From Eudromia elegans (taxonomy: Eukaryota > Chordata > Aves > Tinamiformes > Tinamidae): a stretch of 64,000 nt of DNA. Below, piece after piece: positions 61,471 through 64,000 of this stretch (the first letter of the stretch is position 1; every line of letters begins with the position of its first letter). Position numbers and translations under genes: made by a program. The stretch lies in contig PTEX01000231.1 of assembly GCA_003342815.1 (NCBI GenBank), positions 648,711-712,710 on the forward strand, written 5' to 3'. The notes below the pieces were generated by a model. It was not told where the DNA came from, searched no databases, and was given only the letters and a program-made list of their open reading frames with translations.

Positions 61471-64000
61471 CTCTGCAGCCATAAAACTGTGTAAAGTGCA
61501 GCACTGCCCTTGGCTGTGCCCGAAGCAGGAACGCGTGGGTAGGTAACACACCTGAAGGAGATTCAAAGCAGGCAAGCGGCCTCCTTGTTGTCTTACCCCG
61601 GTTAATGAACCGAAAGGGATTAGAAAAATATAATAACATTAGGTATGTATTTATGCTTTTGGTATACATTTGTATGTTTCAATGACTTCTGGGTAGTTTT
61701 CTCAAGAATAGAGAAGGGAATATTAAAAAAAATATATATTTATAAGTATATAGTATACAGGATGCTGGGGGTGAAAGATTTTAATTCCAGAACATAGCCA
61801 TTTATTCACGTTGTTTTACTTGGTTTCAAGCTGTATTCTTTCAAATGTCACAAATGGGCAATCAGCAAGCTGGGGTACTGTGGGGCACATTTTCTGCCAC
61901 ACATCACAGGAATGGCACTAACATCTCACATCTATCTTGCCTCTCACAGCTATATTGCAACTTCCTTCAGCCCTGCCCAGTAGTTTTATCATGTTCTAGA
62001 ACTACTCAAAAGTGGTACTAGCTTACATGATTAAATAGAAATAAGTCTTGTCCTGTGTTCTCTGTGAAAGACGCAAATAACAAAGATAAGATGCTCATCC
62101 TTTGCAATTCTACACCAGCTTAGGAAGCAACACAACCTCCTGCTGCAGGTTGTGCCAAAAAACTTATTCTATTACAGCTAATCTTTTTAGGAATAGCGCA
62201 TCAGCAAAGAAAAGCACCTGTCCAGTGCTATCAATATACTTGCACTAAGGGTACGCTAGCTGTGCTAATTCCCAGTGAATACCAGAGGAATGGTGAAAGA
62301 TTTGAGCGCAGTTTCCATCTGCTTAGACCGGTTTGGTGGTCAGCAGGGCAGAGGGGCCGCTCCTTCCTTCCAAAAAGAGCAATTTTCCTTGATCTGGAGG
62401 AGGGGAAGCTGCAAGGGCATCTCGTTGCTTGTCACCACTGAGGAGCAGGGCACGGCGGCGGTGCTGGAGGTGCCCAAGGGCTCCCGGGCCGGTGCCAGGC
62501 TCCTCCTCAGAGTTTGCCAGCCTGTTTTGGGCAGGCCAGCGATGCCGTCACTCCTGGCAGAGCTGGGGAAGCTGTGGCCTTCTGCAGAGGCCGGTGAGGA
62601 AGAGGCAGGGAGCGGCAACAGCTCCAAGAGCAACAATCGTTGGCAAACTCTGTGCCCCAACTGTACGGTCATAAAACAAACAGATGAAAACAGCTTTAAA
62701 CCAATAGAAGGAAACGTTGCACAAAGCTAAAACTGAACTGGCTGAGTTAACATTGCTCAAACGAAATCTGTTTAACTTCTCCACATAGGAAAGCACTTCG
62801 TGAAAGGGACTTTTTCCGAGTCTGGCCTGCTGGAAGGCTCTGCAGTGACTACAGTATAGCACATAGATCTGCTTTTATGCGTGACCAGATTGAGCAGGGA
62901 AATTTAATTAGCCATATTCTGGGTACTTTCCTCCATCTGTTATCTGCATTTGCAAGGTTGCTTCTCACATGGCTTTGCAGAGCTTCTCTACCACCTCCTT
63001 TCTCTGTGCAAGTGTGTTATGTGCCCTGCTCTCTGACCGACTGGGAGCTCCAGGCGCTGCATATTGTGTGCCCACCAGGTCTTTATCAAATTTACTCCTT
63101 TCTTGGTTCATCCCTAATTGGCACAGCCACCAGATTGCATTAAATTCCTTAGACATCTTCTTTGATAGTAGATGAGTTTTTCTGCCATTTTAGCAACTTG
63201 ACATATTTTCAATTAAATCTTGAATTACTGTCAGACAGAAACAAATTAATTTGTAATGCTGCTGAGTTCAGCTCGTCTCATTTCCAAGTCATATCAAGGT
63301 GAATTTGATGTTAGTCTTGCTTTCCTCGCTTTTAATGTGTTCTGGGAACTATAGGAGGACATGCACTCTCAATATTGAGGTGACATCAAGGATAAGAGAT
63401 GGCACACAAAACAACACATGCAATTTTAGTCAGACTTTCGCTTTAGAGTAGGTATCATCTGTCACTTGCACTACACTAAAACCAGTTCATTTCATGTCTG
63501 GATTTAAGTCAGATACAGCCTATACAGCCTAAGAGGTTGGCAATATGAAAGAAAAAAGAGGATATAGCTAAGGGAGCAGGCACCGTTCCCATGCAGGTTG
63601 CAGCCCATCTTTAACATCACACCCACCCAGTGAGACCCCCAGGCTCCTGAGCTCTTTGCCTAGAACTGAGGGACGTTACGAGTGTTTTTTTAGTCCCGTG
63701 TAGCTTTCCCACCTGCCTCTGGACTGAGGCGGGAGGTACCAGCGGCTCGGCAGCAGTGATACCCTGACCTGCAGGGATGGCCCTCGCGGGGTACCCCAGG
63801 TACGCAGAGCGACGATGCTGTTCTGTCATCCAGGACCTGCCTCCTCACTCCCTGCTCCGGTGAGTTGCTGGGGGGAGTGCAGCTGGGGCGGCCTCGCAGG
63901 AGGTGCCACGGGACAGCCGGCCGGCTGCTCGTGGGTGACTGCCGCAGGGCCGTGCTCATGCCATGGCCACCCGAGCGAGGAGACGCCTTGGAGACGCGAG

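Larger units (their letters stand above)
47711..64000. other. Region upstream of AMD1, no gene recognised
   Basis: About 16 kb. GC-rich stretches at 47.75-48.55, 61.24-61.47, 62.4-62.66 and 63.6-64.0 kb alternate with AT-rich DNA. The longest frames (179 and 151 codons, near 61.1-61.7 and 62.3-62.7 kb) fall in the GC-rich patches and match no family I know. In human, CDK19 lies divergently upstream of AMD1 at some tens of kb; its first coding exon (MDYDFKAKL) was not found, so it may lie beyond the right edge. No CR1 copy was recognised here. Confidence 0.55.

Noticed and set aside
61130-62730. 179-codon minus and 151-codon plus frames
   Set aside because: They sit on local GC-rich patches, lack recognisable domains, and show competing frames on the opposite strand. 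An unknown gene cannot be fully excluded.
63600-64000. CDK19 first exon at the GC-rich right edge
   Set aside because: No match to MDYDFKAKL on either strand; only suggestive GC rise.
1-64000. tRNA genes, CRISPR arrays, endogenous retroviruses
   Set aside because: No A/B-box tRNA fold, spaced identical repeats, LTR pairs or retroviral motifs were recognised by eye; a tRNAscan and RepeatMasker run would settle it.

Overview
The window is vertebrate genomic DNA, most likely avian. Three neighbouring minus-strand genes can be read exon by exon with GT-AG introns, and the intergenic DNA holds two truncated fragments of CR1, the main LINE of birds and other sauropsids. AMD1, GTF3C6 and RPF2 in this order match human 6q21 as I remember it. 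The species cannot be named from the sequence alone.

Layout, left to right. (1) 1-3.8 kb: 5' part of RPF2 (ribosome biogenesis), coding exons 1-4; the rest lies off the left edge. (2) 4.1-11.2 kb: complete GTF3C6 (TFIIIC 35-kDa subunit), six coding exons, 224 codons, with a CpG-island promoter. Its poly(A) signal is only about 0.4 kb from the RPF2 start codon. (3) 11.2-29.8 kb: intergenic. It has a possible divergent spliced transcript from the GTF3C6 island, an old MIR-like SINE, two CR1 fragments, a 33-34-bp minisatellite and several CpG-rich patches without a convincing gene. (4) 29.8-47.3 kb: complete AMD1 (S-adenosylmethionine decarboxylase), nine coding exons, 341 codons, with a TATA/CCAAT promoter. 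(5) 47.7-64 kb: no gene recognised. In human, CDK19 lies upstream of AMD1; its first exon is not seen here.

The most notable content is in AMD1. Two translational control elements sit at opposite ends of the same mRNA: a cap-proximal uORF encoding MAGDIS (47207-47227), the polyamine-sensing hexapeptide, and an in-frame 125-codon open extension after the UGA stop (31472-31849). The second corresponds to the vertebrate AMD1 'tail', reported to be entered by rare stop-codon readthrough and to stall and queue ribosomes. Both look intact. No old virus copies, CRISPR arrays or tRNA genes were found.

Functionally the genes share a growth theme: polyamine synthesis (AMD1), RNA polymerase III transcription of 5S rRNA and tRNA (GTF3C6), and 5S RNP/60S assembly (RPF2). 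CACGTG E-boxes occur in all three CpG islands.
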